From JTS-RE37 sp041743975 (GTDB lineage Bacteria > Bacteroidota > Bacteroidia > Flavobacteriales > Flavobacteriaceae): 64,000 nucleotides of DNA. The DNA lies in assembly GCA_041743975.1 (NCBI GenBank), contig JBGTLT010000057.1, positions 1 through 64,000 of the forward strand, written 5' to 3'. The stretch's first letter is position 1. Every line of letters starts with the position of its first letter. Both the position numbers and the translations under genes were made by a program. The notes under the pieces were generated by a model. It made no database searches. It worked only from the letters and a program-made list of their open reading frames with translations, and was not told the DNA's origin. This document shows positions 41,708 to 52,175 of this stretch, piece after piece.

Positions 41708-44700
41708 TTAAAATTTCAATTCTTCCTTACGGGCCATGATTTCATCGTATTCCTCCTTGGAACCGACGATGATGTTTTCATAATCCCTCATACCTGTACC
41801 TGCCGGAATTTTATGACCAACGATCACGTTTTCCTTAAGGCCTTCCAGATAATCTATCTTACCACTTACCGCAGCTTCATTCAATACTTTGGTAGTTTCC
41901 TGGAAGGAAGCCGCAGATATGAATGATTTGGTCTGAAGCGAAGCCCTGGTGATCCCCTGCAATATGGGGGTTGCCGTGGCTGCTACTGCATCCCTGGCAG
42001 TGACCTGGTTCTTATCCGTGCGTTTAAGAATAGAATTTTCATCCCTTAAATCCCTGGGAGTAATGATCTGCCCGGCTTTCAGGATATCGGATTCCCCGCC
42101 ATCAATAACAACTTTCTTGCCAAAGATCTCATCATTTTCCTCGATAAAGTCGTCCTTGTGAACCAGTTGATTCTCCAGGAAGATGGTATCACCCGGATCC
42201 TGGATCTGGACTTTACGCATCATTTGTCTGACCACCACTTCAAAATGTTTGTCATTGATCTTCACGCCCTGCAATCGGTAAACTTCCTGCACTTCATTGA
42301 CCAGGTATTGTTGCACCGCTGAAGGACCCTTGATAGCCAGGATATCCTCAGGTGTAATGGAACCATCCGATAACGGCATCCCGGCACGAACATAATCGTT
42401 TTCCTGAACCAGGATCTGATTGGAAAGTTTTACCAGGTATTTTTTTACTTCACCCAGTTTGGATTCAATAATAATCTCCCGGTTACCCCTTTTGATCTTA
42501 CCAAATGAAACCACCCCGTCTATCTCGGAAACTACGGCTGGGTTTGAAGGATTACGCGCTTCAAACAATTCCGTAACCCGTGGAAGTCCACCGGTGATAT
42601 CCCCGGTCTTGGCAGATTTTCGCGGAATCTTCACAAGGATCTTACCTTCTTTGATCTTATCCCCGTCATCTACCATCAGGTGGGATCCCACCGGAAGGTT
42701 ATAGGAACGGAGTACCTCATCCTTGGAGTTTTTGATCAAGAGGGTTGGGATCAGCTTTTTATTCCTCGATTCTGAAATCACCTTTTCCTGGAAACCGGTC
42801 TGTTCATCGATCTCAACCTGGTAGGTAATCCCCTGGTCTATATTTTCATAAGCGATCTTACCGGGGAATTCAGATACAATGACCCCGTTATAAGGATCCC
42901 ACTGACAAATCAAATCCCCTTTCTGAACCTTGTCGCCATTCTTGACAAACAACTGGGATCCATAGGGGATATTATTGGTGCTGAGGGTGATGCCTGTTTT
43001 GGCATCCACCATTTTTATCTCCGAAGTCCTTGAGATCACGATCTCAGCCGACTTACCTTCACTGATTTCACTTTTAACAGTCCTCAGATCTTCAATTTCT
43101 GCTATCCCGCCAAATTTTGCTTCCAGTTTGCTGTCTTCTGAAATGTTACCTGCGATACCCCCAACGTGGAAAGTCCTCAGGGTCAACTGGGTTCCGGGTT
43201 CTCCGATGGATTGTGCTGCAACCACACCAACCGCTTCACCCCGCTGAACCATTTTGTTTGTAGAAAGGTTCCTTCCGTAACATTTGGCGCAGATCCCTTT
43301 TTGTGCTTCACATGTAAGCGCAGACCGCACTTCCACTTTTTCAATAGGGGAGGCTTCAATCTTCCTGACATCGGCTTCCAGGATCTCCTGACCTGCCTTT
43401 AACATGAATTCTTCTGTCAAGGGATTATACAGGTCATGCAGTGAAACCCTGCCAAGGATACGTTCTCCCAGCGTTTCTACCACTTCCTCATTTTTCTTGA
43501 GCGCTTCCACCAAGATACCCCTTAGGGTTCCACAATCTTCAATGTTCACAATAACATCCTGGGATACATCCACCAAACGACGGGTCAGGTAACCCGCATC
43601 TGCCGTTTTAAGGGCCGTATCGGCCAATCCCTTACGGGCACCGTGTGTTGATATGAAATATTCCAAAATAGAGAGTCCTTCCTTAAAGTTAGAGAGGATC
43701 GGGTTTTCTATAATCTCGCCCCCACCTGCAGTGGATTTTTTGGGTTTTGCCATCAATCCCCGCATACCGGTAAGCTGCCTTATCTGTTCTTTTGAACCCC
43801 TCGCACCCGAATCAAGCATCATATAAACAGAGTTGAATCCCTGCTGATCTTCCCGAATGTTCTTCATGGCCAATTCCGTAAGCATGGCATTGGTAGACGT
43901 CCAAACATCGATCACCTGATTGTAGCGCTCATTGTTTGTGATAAGTCCCATATTATAGTTCATCATAATACCCTCTACCTGTTCATTGGCATCAGCTATC
44001 ATTTCAGGTTTCTTCTCCGGGATAATAATATCACCAAGGCTAAAGGACAACCCGCCTTTAAAAGCGAAATCATAGCCCATAGTCTTGATCATATCCAGGA
44101 AATCAGCAGTGGTAGGTACATCTGTAACGGCCAGGATCCGGCCGATGATGTCCCTTAGTGATTTTTTATTCAACACTTCATTGATGTAACCGGCTTGTTC
44201 CGGAACAACCATATTGAAAAGTACCCTGCCTACGGTGGTATCGATAATCTGATTGACCAACTCGCCGGCCTCGTTGAAATCCTTGGCGCGCACCTTAATG
44301 GTGGCGTTGAGTTCCACAACCCCTTCATTAAAGGCTATTACAACCTCCTCATAGGAGTAAAAGGTAAGTCCTTCTCCCTTAACCTTCACCTCAGCGGTGG
44401 ATTTGCGTTCCTTGGTCATGTAGTACAAGCCCAGAACCATGTCCTGGGAAGGTACTGTGATCGGGGAACCATTGGCAGGGTTCAGAATATTGTGGGAAGC
44501 CAGCATCAACAGCTGGGATTCCAGGATCGCCTCCGGGCCCAATGGCAAATGCACTGCCATCTGATCCCCGTCAAAATCCGCGTTGAAGGCTGTACACACC
44601 AACGGATGCAGTCGTATTGCCTTCCCTTCGATCAATTTTGGCTGAAAGGCCTGAATACCCAAACGGTGGAGGGTTGGCGCACGGTTAAGCAACACCGGGT

Positions 44701-46006
44701 GCCCTTTCAGGACATTTTCCAGAATATCCCAGACCACCGGTTCCTTTTTATCTATTATTTTTTTGGCAGATTTGACGGTTTTTACAATACCCCGTTCAAT
44801 CAGTTTCCGGATTACAAACGGTTTGTATAACTCAGCCGCCATATCTTTCGGAAGGCCACATTCAAACAATCTCATCTCAGGGCCAACAACAATTACGGAA
44901 CGGGCAGAATAATCAACTCGTTTTCCCAATAGGTTCTGGCGGAAACGCCCTTGCTTCCCTTTAAGGGAGTCTGACAGAGATTTCAATGGCCTGTTTGATT
45001 CCGTTTTTACCGCGGATGCCTTCCGGGTATTATCAAATAAGGAATCCACAGCTTCCTGGAGCATTCTTTTCTCGTTCCTGAGAATGACCTCCGGGGCCTT
45101 TATTTCCATCAACCTTTTCAGCCTGTTGTTCCGGATGATCACCCTTCTGTACAGGTCATTCAAATCCGAAGTTGCAAACCGGCCACCATCCAATGGTACC
45201 AACGGCCTCAATTCCGGCGGAATGACGGGGATAACCTTCATGATCATCCATTCCGGCCTGTTATCCCGGTTATCCTGTGATTCACGCAACGCTTCAACGA
45301 CCTGCAACCTTTTAAGGGCTTCGGTCTTACGCTGCTTGGAGGTCTCCATATTGGCTTTGTGCCTCAGGTTATAGGAAAGTTCCTTTAGATCTATCCTTGA
45401 TAACAGGTCAATAAGGCATTCAGCGCCCATCTTGGCAATGAATTTATTGGGATCTGCATCATCCAGGTACTGATTTTCAGGCGGGATGGTCTCCAGGATA
45501 TTCAGGTATTCTTCTTCCGTTAAGAAATCCATCATCTTGATTTCCTCTCCTTCAAGTCCCTTTGCAATACCAGGTTGGATTACTACATAACGTTCATAGT
45601 ATATGATCATATCCAATTTCTTGGACGGTAACCCTAAAAGGTATCCTATTTTATTGGGAAGGGACCGAAAATACCAAATATGGGCAACCGGCACTACCAG
45701 ATTGATATGGCCAACCCTGTCCCGGCGCACTTTTTTTTCAGTAACCTCTACCCCGCAACGATCACAGACGATTCCCCGATACCGGATTCGTTTATATTTC
45801 CCACAGGCACATTCATAATCCTTAACAGGACCGAATATGCGTTCGCAGAAAAGACCATCACGTTCCGGTTTATGGGTTCTGTAATTGATCGTTTCAGGTT
45901 TTAAAACTTCCCCTCTTGACTCCGCGAGGATAGACTCCGGTGAGGCGAGGCCAATGGAAATTTTATCAAACCTTTTAATCGTATTAGAATCTTTAAGTCT
46001 AGCCAT
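41708..46006 (-). CDS. rpoC: DNA-directed RNA polymerase subunit beta'
   Basis: 1432 residues. The beta' subunit of the core polymerase. The N-terminal zinc site (CACGKYKRIRYRGIVCDRCG) and the catalytic magnesium site FNADFDGDQMAVH are intact, as are the bridge-helix/trigger-loop regions (MTGMRGLMAKP; LTLRTFHVGGIAGN). The second zinc site is visible (SALTCEAQKGICAKCYGRN). The C-terminal half has the Bacteroidota-type insertion with sandwich-barrel hybrid motifs. It follows rpoB by 45 bp and ends the secE-rpoC transcript at a terminator. Confidence 0.98.
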   Translation of the reverse strand: MARLKDSNTIKRFDKISIGLASPESILAESRGEVLKPETINYRTHKPERDGLFCERIFGPVKDYECACGKYKRIRYRGIVCDRCGVEVTEKKVRRDRVGHINLVVPVAHIWYFRSLPNKIGYLLGLPSKKLDMIIYYERYVVIQPGIAKGLEGEEIKMMDFLTEEEYLNILETIPPENQYLDDADPNKFIAKMGAECLIDLLSRIDLKELSYNLRHKANMETSKQRKTEALKRLQVVEALRESQDNRDNRPEWMIMKVIPVIPPELRPLVPLDGGRFATSDLNDLYRRVIIRNNRLKRLMEIKAPEVILRNEKRMLQEAVDSLFDNTRKASAVKTESNRPLKSLSDSLKGKQGRFRQNLLGKRVDYSARSVIVVGPEMRLFECGLPKDMAAELYKPFVIRKLIERGIVKTVKSAKKIIDKKEPVVWDILENVLKGHPVLLNRAPTLHRLGIQAFQPKLIEGKAIRLHPLVCTAFNADFDGDQMAVHLPLGPEAILESQLLMLASHNILNPANGSPITVPSQDMVLGLYYMTKERKSTAEVKVKGEGLTFYSYEEVVIAFNEGVVELNATIKVRAKDFNEAGELVNQIIDTTVGRVLFNMVVPEQAGYINEVLNKKSLRDIIGRILAVTDVPTTADFLDMIKTMGYDFAFKGGLSFSLGDIIIPEKKPEMIADANEQVEGIMMNYNMGLITNNERYNQVIDVWTSTNAMLTELAMKNIREDQQGFNSVYMMLDSGARGSKEQIRQLTGMRGLMAKPKKSTAGGGEIIENPILSNFKEGLSILEYFISTHGARKGLADTALKTADAGYLTRRLVDVSQDVIVNIEDCGTLRGILVEALKKNEEVVETLGERILGRVSLHDLYNPLTEEFMLKAGQEILEADVRKIEASPIEKVEVRSALTCEAQKGICAKCYGRNLSTNKMVQRGEAVGVVAAQSIGEPGTQLTLRTFHVGGIAGNISEDSKLEAKFGGIAEIEDLRTVKSEISEGKSAEIVISRTSEIKMVDAKTGITLSTNNIPYGSQLFVKNGDKVQKGDLICQWDPYNGVIVSEFPGKIAYENIDQGITYQVEIDEQTGFQEKVISESRNKKLIPTLLIKNSKDEVLRSYNLPVGSHLMVDDGDKIKEGKILVKIPRKSAKTGDITGGLPRVTELFEARNPSNPAVVSEIDGVVSFGKIKRGNREIIIESKLGEVKKYLVKLSNQILVQENDYVRAGMPLSDGSITPEDILAIKGPSAVQQYLVNEVQEVYRLQGVKINDKHFEVVVRQMMRKVQIQDPGDTIFLENQLVHKDDFIEENDEIFGKKVVIDGGESDILKAGQIITPRDLRDENSILKRTDKNQVTARDAVAATATPILQGITRASLQTKSFISAASFQETTKVLNEAAVSGKIDYLEGLKENVIVGHKIPAGTGMRDYENIIVGSKEEYDEIMARKEELKF

Positions 46007-46051
46007 AATGCTAATGGTGATAGTAAATTAATTGTGTTACAGGAAATTCTA

Positions 46052-49000
46052 TTATTCTTCCAACCTGATGTCCAAACCTAATCCTTTAAGTTCGTGCATC
46101 AATACATTGAAAGACTCTGGTAATCCAGGTTCTGGCATGGTTTCACCTTTAACGATCGCCTCATAGGTTTTCGCCCTTCCGATCACGTCATCTGACTTAA
46201 CCGTAAGGATCTCCCTCAATGTAGCGGATGCGCCATAGGCTTCAAGTGCCCATACTTCCATCTCCCCAAATCGCTGGCCTCCAAATTGCGCTTTCCCTCC
46301 AAGTGGTTGCTGCGTAATCAGTGAATAAGGCCCTATAGACCTGGCGTGCATCTTGTCATCCACCATATGTCCGAGTTTCAGCATATAAATGACCCCAACG
46401 GTTGCCGGCTGGTCAAATCGTTCACCTGTTCCCCCGTCATAGAGATATGTATGCCCAAATCTGGGTACGCCCGCTTCGTCTGTCAGTTCGTTGATCTGGT
46501 CCAAAGTGGCGCCATCAAAAATAGGGGTCGCAAATTTTCTGTCCAGGTTTTGCCCGGCCCAACCCAAAACGGTTTCATAAATCTGCCCGATATTCATCCG
46601 GGAAGGAACACCAAGGGGGTTCAAAACGATATCCACCGGGGTGCCATCTTCCAGGAATGGCATATCCTCCTGGCGGACAATCCTGGCCACAATACCTTTG
46701 TTACCATGCCGTCCTGCCATTTTATCGCCCACTTTCAGCTTTCGCTTCTTGGCGATGTACACTTTAGCCAGTTTCATGATGCCCGCGGGTAACTCATCCC
46801 CCACCGAAATGGTGAACTTATCCCTTCTCAGGTTACCCTGAAGGTCATTCAACTTTATTTTGTAATTGTGCAACAGGTCGGCAACCAAAATATTGGTTTC
46901 CTTGTCCGCAGTCCAGCTGCCACTGACCAAATGGGCAAAGTCGTCCACGGCATTGAGCATCTTCATAGTATACTTTTTGCCTTTTGGAAGAACTTCTTCC
47001 CCCAGGTCATTCAGTACACCCTGGGATGTTTTGCCATTGACAATCTTGAACAATTTGTCGATAAGGACATTCTTCAATTCCTGGAATTTAACTTCATACT
47101 CCAGTTCCAGGTTGGTGATGGCCTCCTTATCTTCAGATCGTTTCCGTTTGTCCTTGATGGAACGCGAAAACAATTTTTTATCAATAACAACCCCGCGCAG
47201 GGAAGGTGATGCTTTTAAGGAAGCATCCTTTACATCCCCGGCTTTGTCACCAAAGATGGCGCGCAGCAATTTTTCTTCCGGCGTTGGATCTGATTCCCCT
47301 TTTGGGGTGATCTTACCAATCAGGATATCACCTGGTTTTACCTCAGCCCCGATCCGTATCATACCGTACTCATCAAGATCCTTGGTAGCTTCTTCAGAGA
47401 CATTGGGAATATCATTAGTCAATTCCTCAGCCCCTAGTTTGGTATCCCTTACCTCCAGTGCATATTCATCGATATGGATAGAAGTGAAAATATCCTCGCG
47501 GACCACCTTTTCAGAAATTACGATGGCATCTTCAAAATTATATCCCTTCCAGGGCATAAAGGCTACTTTAAGGTTCCTGCCCAGTGCAAGTTCTCCGCTT
47601 TCGGTAGCATACCCTTCGCAGAGTACCTGTCCTTTCTTCACCTTATCACCTTTTTTAACAATAGGTTTCAGGTTGATACTGGTGCCCTGGTTTGTTTTGC
47701 GGAATTTAACCAGTTCATAGGTCTTGGAATCCTCTTCAAAACTAACCAGTTGCTCAGCTTCTGACCTTTTATAGGTAATGGTGATCTGCTTGGCATCCAC
47801 ATACTGGATTACCCCATCGCCCTCAGCATTGATCAATACCCTTGAGTCTGATGCTACCTGCCTTTCCAGGCCGGTTCCTACAATGGGTGCCTGAGGTTTA
47901 AGCAAGGGGACAGCCTGTCGCATCATGTTGGATCCCATCAGTGCCCGGTTCGCATCATCGTGTTCCAGGAATGGGATCAGCGATGCGGAAATAGAGGCTA
48001 TCTGGTTGGGAGCCACATCGGTATAATTTACCTCTGTCGCATCCACAACGGGGAAATCCCCTTCTTCCCTGGCGATCACTTTATCCTGATCTATGGTGCC
48101 GTTTTCCTTTAAAGGGATATTGGCCTGGGAAATTTTCATCCCTTCTTCTTCCTCTGCACTCAGGTAGACAAATTCCTTTGTATCCACCTTTCCTTTTGTC
48201 ACTTTCCTATAAGGGGTTTCCAGGAAACCCATCGGGTTCACCTTCGCAAAAACAGACAAGGAGGAAATAAGCCCGATATTAGGCCCTTCCGGGGTTTCTA
48301 TCGGACACAAGCGCCCGTAATGCGTATAGTGAACATCCCGAACCTCAAATCCTGCCCTCTCACGGGAAAGGCCACCAGGCCCTAATGCAGATAAACGCCT
48401 TTTATGGGTGATTTCTGCCAGAGGATTGGTCTGGTCCATGAACTGTGATAACTGGTTTGTACCAAAAAAAGAATTGATCACGGAAGACAAAGTCTTGGCA
48501 TTGATCAGGTCAATAGGGGTAAAAACCTCGTTATCCCTTACATTCATCCGTTCCCGGATGGTCCTGGCCATACGGGCCAGGCCAACTCCAAACTGGGATG
48601 ACAACTGCTCCCCTACCGTCCTGACACGCCTGTTGGAAAGGTGGTCAATATCATCGATCTCCGCTTTGGAGTTGATCAGTTCGATAAGGTATTTTATGAT
48701 GGTGATGATATCTTCCTTGGTAAGGACTTGTTTGTCCATCCCGATATCCAGTCCTAATTTCTTGTTCATCCTGTAACGGCCAACCTCTCCAAGGTTGTAT
48801 CGTTGGTCAGAAAAGAACAGTTTGTCTATAATTCCCCTGGCGGTTTCCTCATCGGGCGGTTCCGCATTCCGCAGCTGGCGGTAGATATGCTCTACTGCTT
48901 CCTTCTCGGAATTGGTAGGGTCTTTTTGTAACGTATTGTGAATAATGGCATAGTCACTCTGCGCATTGTTCTCTTTGTGGAGCAGAATGGTTTTGACATC

Positions 49001-49861
49001 CGTATCCACAATCTGGTCTATATGCTCCTTCTCGAGGATGGTATCCCTGTCCAGAACAATTTCGTTCCGTTCAATGGAAACCACTTCTCCTGTATCTTCA
49101 TCCACAAAGTCCTCATGCCAGGTATTCAAAACCCTTGCGGCAAGTTTCCGACCCAGGATTTTCTTAAGTCCGGCTTTAGAAACCTTTACCTCTTCCGAAA
49201 GGTCAAAGATCTCTAAAATATCCTTGTCCCTTTCAAAACCGATTGCCCTGAACAGGGTAGTAACGGGTAATTTTTTCTTTCTGTCGATATAAGCGTACAT
49301 AACGCTGTTGATATCCGTAGCAAATTCAATCCACGAACCTTTGAACGGGATTACCCTGGCCGAGTACAATTTAGTGCCATTGGCGTGGAAAGACTGGCCG
49401 AAGAATACCCCTGGTGAACGGTGCAACTGTGAAACCACAACGCGTTCAGCCCCGTTGATAACAAAGGTACCACTGGGGGTCATATAGGGAATAGTACCCA
49501 AATAGACATCCTGTACGATGGTTTCGAAATCCTCATGTTCCGGATCGGTACAAAATAGTTTTAACCTTGCCTTTAGGGGAACACTATAGGTAAGTCCCCG
49601 CTCAATGCATTCCTGTATGGAGTATCTGGGGGGATCGATAAAGTAGTCCAGAAACTCGAGTACAAATTGATTTCTGGTATCAGTGATTGGGAAGTTTTCC
49701 ATGAAGGTATTGTACAATCCTTCATTGCCCCTTTCGTCAGATTTTGTTTCAAGTTGAAAAAAATCTTGAAATGATTTAATCTGAATGTCCAAGAAATCCG
49801 GGTAATCCGGTATGTTCTTAGCGGATGCGAAACTTATTCTTTCAGTCTGTTTTGTGAACAT
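46052..49861 (-). CDS. rpoB: DNA-directed RNA polymerase subunit beta
   Basis: 1269 residues. The catalytic beta subunit. The rifampicin-binding cluster reads FFGTNQLSQFMDQTNPLAEI followed by THKRRLSALGPGGL, the wild-type (sensitive) pattern at the main positions. GRLCPIETPEGPNIGLI, the KMAGRHGNKG region and the C-terminal clamp MPEPGLPESFNVL are intact. It follows rplL after a 129-bp gap containing a large hairpin and precedes rpoC. Confidence 0.98.
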   Translation of the reverse strand: MFTKQTERISFASAKNIPDYPDFLDIQIKSFQDFFQLETKSDERGNEGLYNTFMENFPITDTRNQFVLEFLDYFIDPPRYSIQECIERGLTYSVPLKARLKLFCTDPEHEDFETIVQDVYLGTIPYMTPSGTFVINGAERVVVSQLHRSPGVFFGQSFHANGTKLYSARVIPFKGSWIEFATDINSVMYAYIDRKKKLPVTTLFRAIGFERDKDILEIFDLSEEVKVSKAGLKKILGRKLAARVLNTWHEDFVDEDTGEVVSIERNEIVLDRDTILEKEHIDQIVDTDVKTILLHKENNAQSDYAIIHNTLQKDPTNSEKEAVEHIYRQLRNAEPPDEETARGIIDKLFFSDQRYNLGEVGRYRMNKKLGLDIGMDKQVLTKEDIITIIKYLIELINSKAEIDDIDHLSNRRVRTVGEQLSSQFGVGLARMARTIRERMNVRDNEVFTPIDLINAKTLSSVINSFFGTNQLSQFMDQTNPLAEITHKRRLSALGPGGLSRERAGFEVRDVHYTHYGRLCPIETPEGPNIGLISSLSVFAKVNPMGFLETPYRKVTKGKVDTKEFVYLSAEEEEGMKISQANIPLKENGTIDQDKVIAREEGDFPVVDATEVNYTDVAPNQIASISASLIPFLEHDDANRALMGSNMMRQAVPLLKPQAPIVGTGLERQVASDSRVLINAEGDGVIQYVDAKQITITYKRSEAEQLVSFEEDSKTYELVKFRKTNQGTSINLKPIVKKGDKVKKGQVLCEGYATESGELALGRNLKVAFMPWKGYNFEDAIVISEKVVREDIFTSIHIDEYALEVRDTKLGAEELTNDIPNVSEEATKDLDEYGMIRIGAEVKPGDILIGKITPKGESDPTPEEKLLRAIFGDKAGDVKDASLKASPSLRGVVIDKKLFSRSIKDKRKRSEDKEAITNLELEYEVKFQELKNVLIDKLFKIVNGKTSQGVLNDLGEEVLPKGKKYTMKMLNAVDDFAHLVSGSWTADKETNILVADLLHNYKIKLNDLQGNLRRDKFTISVGDELPAGIMKLAKVYIAKKRKLKVGDKMAGRHGNKGIVARIVRQEDMPFLEDGTPVDIVLNPLGVPSRMNIGQIYETVLGWAGQNLDRKFATPIFDGATLDQINELTDEAGVPRFGHTYLYDGGTGERFDQPATVGVIYMLKLGHMVDDKMHARSIGPYSLITQQPLGGKAQFGGQRFGEMEVWALEAYGASATLREILTVKSDDVIGRAKTYEAIVKGETMPEPGLPESFNVLMHELKGLGLDIRLEE

Positions 49862-49930
49862 CTATGGACAAAATTTAGAACGTGAATATAATGGGTGGGT
49901 AGTATAGACCTTACTATACGGTGCATAAAC

Positions 49931-49970
49931 AGGTTTAGGTCTAGCCACCAAAGGTGGAAGACCTAAACCT
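49931..49970 (-). promoter_or_regulatory. Large hairpin in the rplL-rpoB gap
   Basis: AGGTTTAGGTCT (49931-49942) pairs perfectly with AGACCTAAACCT (49959-49970), and an inner CCACC/GGTGG (49945-49949, 49953-49957) caps it with an AAA loop. No U run follows, so it is not a simple terminator. In E. coli the rplL-rpoB gap carries an attenuator and an RNase III site; a similar role is inferred. Confidence 0.65.
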
Positions 49971-49990
49971 AAACCATACGGCTATTGCTA

Positions 49991-50374
49991 TTATTTAAGC
50001 TCAACTTCTGCTCCAGCTTCTTCCAATGATTTTTTAATTCCTTCTGCTTCATCTTTGGAGACACCTTCTTTTACTGCCTTTGGTGCACTATCCACAATAT
50101 CTTTGGCATCTTTCAACCCAAGTCCGGTCAGTTCTTTTACCAATTTAACAACTGCCAATTTGGATCCGCCTGCAGCTTTAAGGATTACATCGAATTCTGT
50201 TTTTTCTTCTGCAGCCTCGTCACTGTCTCCTGCGGCGGCTCCGCCTGCGGCTACTGCAACAGCAGCAGCTGCAGGTTCTATACCGTACTCATCTTTTAAT
50301 ATAGCGGCCAGTTCGTTTACCTCTTTTACAGTTAAGTTGACCAATTGTTCTGCGAAATCTTTTAAATCTGCCAT
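49991..50374 (-). CDS. rplL: 50S ribosomal protein L7/L12
   Basis: 127 residues. It forms the flexible stalk that recruits translation GTPases. The N-terminal dimerisation helices (AEQLVNLTVKEVNELAAILK) are joined by an Ala/Gly-rich hinge (residues about 36-55) to the conserved C-terminal domain (KTEFDVILKAAGGSKLAVVK, GLGLKDAKDIVDSAP). It lies 51 bp after rplJ in the ribosomal part of the operon; the hairpin behind it probably allows different levels of L7/L12 and polymerase. Confidence 0.97.
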   Translation of the reverse strand: MADLKDFAEQLVNLTVKEVNELAAILKDEYGIEPAAAAVAVAAGGAAAGDSDEAAEEKTEFDVILKAAGGSKLAVVKLVKELTGLGLKDAKDIVDSAPKAVKEGVSKDEAEGIKKSLEEAGAEVELK

Positions 50375-50425
50375 TTTTCTATTGTTTAATAAAATTTTAA
50401 AATTATACTGGGTTTTAGTGCGTAC

Positions 50426-50941
50426 TTATTTTTCGGATAATGTTTTCAGTATACCTGCGAGTTTCCCACCTCCCGACTTAAGTCCGGAGATCACATTCTT
50501 AGCAGGGGACTGCAATAATCCAATGATCACACCGACCATTTCCTCCTTGGATTTGATTTCCACCAGGGCATCTAGTTGATCATCCCCAATATAGATCGCT
50601 TCGGCTATAAAAGCCCCTTTCAATAAAGGCTTGTTAGACTTTTTCCTGAAGGTCTTAATCAGTTTGGCCGGGGCATTCCCTACTTCTGCAAACATGAGGG
50701 AGGTATTACCCTTCAATGTCTGGGGCAATTCCCCGAATTCCTTATCCGAAGCTTCCATTGCCTTGGCCAACAAGGTATTTTTCACTACGGACAATTTTAT
50801 ATTGGCCTTAAAACAGGCCCTCCTTAAATTGGATGTTGTGGTGGCGTTCATGCCGGAAATATCTGCCAGGTAAATCGTTGAACTATCAGCCAACTGAGCC
50901 GTCAGATCCTTTATAGCAGTCGCTTTTTCTTTTCTTGTCAT
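50426..50941 (-). CDS. rplJ: 50S ribosomal protein L10
   Basis: 171 residues. It anchors L7/L12 dimers to the ribosome. N-terminal RNA-binding domain (TRKEKATAIKDLTAQLADSS, DISGMNATTTSNLRR), then the C-terminal helix that binds L7/L12. In many bacteria L10 represses its own operon by binding the leader; here the gap to rplA is only 16 bp, so any such site would lie inside or before rplA. Confidence 0.96.
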   Translation of the reverse strand: MTRKEKATAIKDLTAQLADSSTIYLADISGMNATTTSNLRRACFKANIKLSVVKNTLLAKAMEASDKEFGELPQTLKGNTSLMFAEVGNAPAKLIKTFRKKSNKPLLKGAFIAEAIYIGDDQLDALVEIKSKEEMVGVIIGLLQSPAKNVISGLKSGGGKLAGILKTLSEK

Positions 50942-50957
50942 AATAATACTTTTGCCG

Positions 50958-51647
50958 TTAAACTGCTTTTGGATCTAATTGAACACTTGGACTCATGGTA
51001 CTGGACATATGGATCGTCCTCATGTAGATCCCTTTGGATGCAGCCGGTTTCAATTTGGTCAGGGTATCGAGCAATTCCTTTGCATTGTCTGCAATCTTAT
51101 CTTCTGTAAAGGATACCTTCCCAATGGCTGCATGTACGATGCCGCCTTTATCAACCTTGAAATCAATTTTACCAGCCTTAACCTCCGCTACCGCCTTGGC
51201 GATATCCATGGTTACGGTACCGGTCTTCGGGTTCGGCATCAGGCCACGGGGTCCAAGCACACGTCCTAACGGGCCGAGTTTTCCCATGACGCTGGGCATG
51301 GTGATGATCACATCAACATCTGTCCACCCATTCTTGATCTTATCCAGGTATTCATCCAACCCAACAAAATCGGCGCCAGCTTCTTTGGCCTCTTCCTCCT
51401 TATCAGGGGTAACCAATGCCAGGACCTTTACATCCTTCCCGGTGCCGTGAGGCAGCGTAACCACGCCACGTACCATTTGATTGGCCTTCCTCGGATCTAC
51501 TCCCAGCCTAACGGCCAGTTCCACCGACGCATCAAATTTGGCATTGGTTATTTCCTTTATCAATGCAGAAGCCTCCTTCACCGTGTAGAGCCTGTCTTTC
51601 TCTATCTTGGCCCGGGCCTCTTTTTGTTTTTTTGTTATTTTTCCCAT
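50958..51647 (-). CDS. rplA: 50S ribosomal protein L1
   Basis: 229 residues, full length. It binds 23S rRNA at the L1 stalk and often represses its own mRNA. Conserved parts are KFDASVELAVRLGVDPRKAN, VVTLPHGTGKDVKVLAL and the LGPLGRVLGPRGLMPNPKTG signature. It follows rplK by 21 bp. Confidence 0.97.
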   Translation of the reverse strand: MGKITKKQKEARAKIEKDRLYTVKEASALIKEITNAKFDASVELAVRLGVDPRKANQMVRGVVTLPHGTGKDVKVLALVTPDKEEEAKEAGADFVGLDEYLDKIKNGWTDVDVIITMPSVMGKLGPLGRVLGPRGLMPNPKTGTVTMDIAKAVAEVKAGKIDFKVDKGGIVHAAIGKVSFTEDKIADNAKELLDTLTKLKPAASKGIYMRTIHMSSTMSPSVQLDPKAV

Positions 51648-51668
51648 GCTAAAATTGCTTATAAGATT

Positions 51669-52106
51669 TTAAAAAGGTCGCTTCCCCGATACTTTGAGGC
51701 CCATGGAACGCGCTGTTCCTGCGATCATACTCATTGCCGACTCAATCGTAAATGCATTTAAATCCACCATTTTTTCTTCTGCAATCGTTTTTACCTGAGC
51801 CCAGGAAACATTCCCTGATTTGGCCCTGTTAGGTTCGCCTGATCCTTTTTTAATCTTAGCCGCTTCCATAAGTTGCACTGCCGCTGGTGGTGTCTTAACG
51901 ACAAAATCGAATGATTTGTCCTTGTACACGGTGATAACAACAGGCAACAATTTGCCTTGTTTGTCCTGCGTACGCGAGTTAAATTGCTTACAGAACTCCA
52001 TGATGTTAACGCCGGCAGCACCTAAAGCGGGTCCAACCGGTGGCGACGGATTCGCAACACCTCCCCTAACTTGTAGTTTTACTACTTTACTTATTTCTTT
52101 TGCCAT
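51669..52106 (-). CDS. rplK: 50S ribosomal protein L11
   Basis: 145 residues. It forms the GTPase-associated centre with 23S rRNA and is needed for stringent-response signalling by RelA. The conserved N-terminus KLQVRGGVANPSPPVGPALG and the C-terminal RNA-binding part (MIAGTARSMGLKV) are intact. It lies 69 bp after nusG. Confidence 0.97.
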   Translation of the reverse strand: MAKEISKVVKLQVRGGVANPSPPVGPALGAAGVNIMEFCKQFNSRTQDKQGKLLPVVITVYKDKSFDFVVKTPPAAVQLMEAAKIKKGSGEPNRAKSGNVSWAQVKTIAEEKMVDLNAFTIESAMSMIAGTARSMGLKVSGKRPF

Positions 52107-52175
52107 TGTTTAAAATTAAATTGCAAAGCGTGTCTAATTTGGAAGCAACACAACTTTATATATATGTAACAAATT

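Noticed and set aside
44195..44830. 211-codon plus-strand frame opposite rpoC
   Set aside because: Antisense shadow of conserved rpoC sequence.
46866..47720. 284-codon plus-strand frame opposite rpoB
   Set aside because: Fully antisense to conserved rpoB codons; Ser/Leu-rich shadow product.
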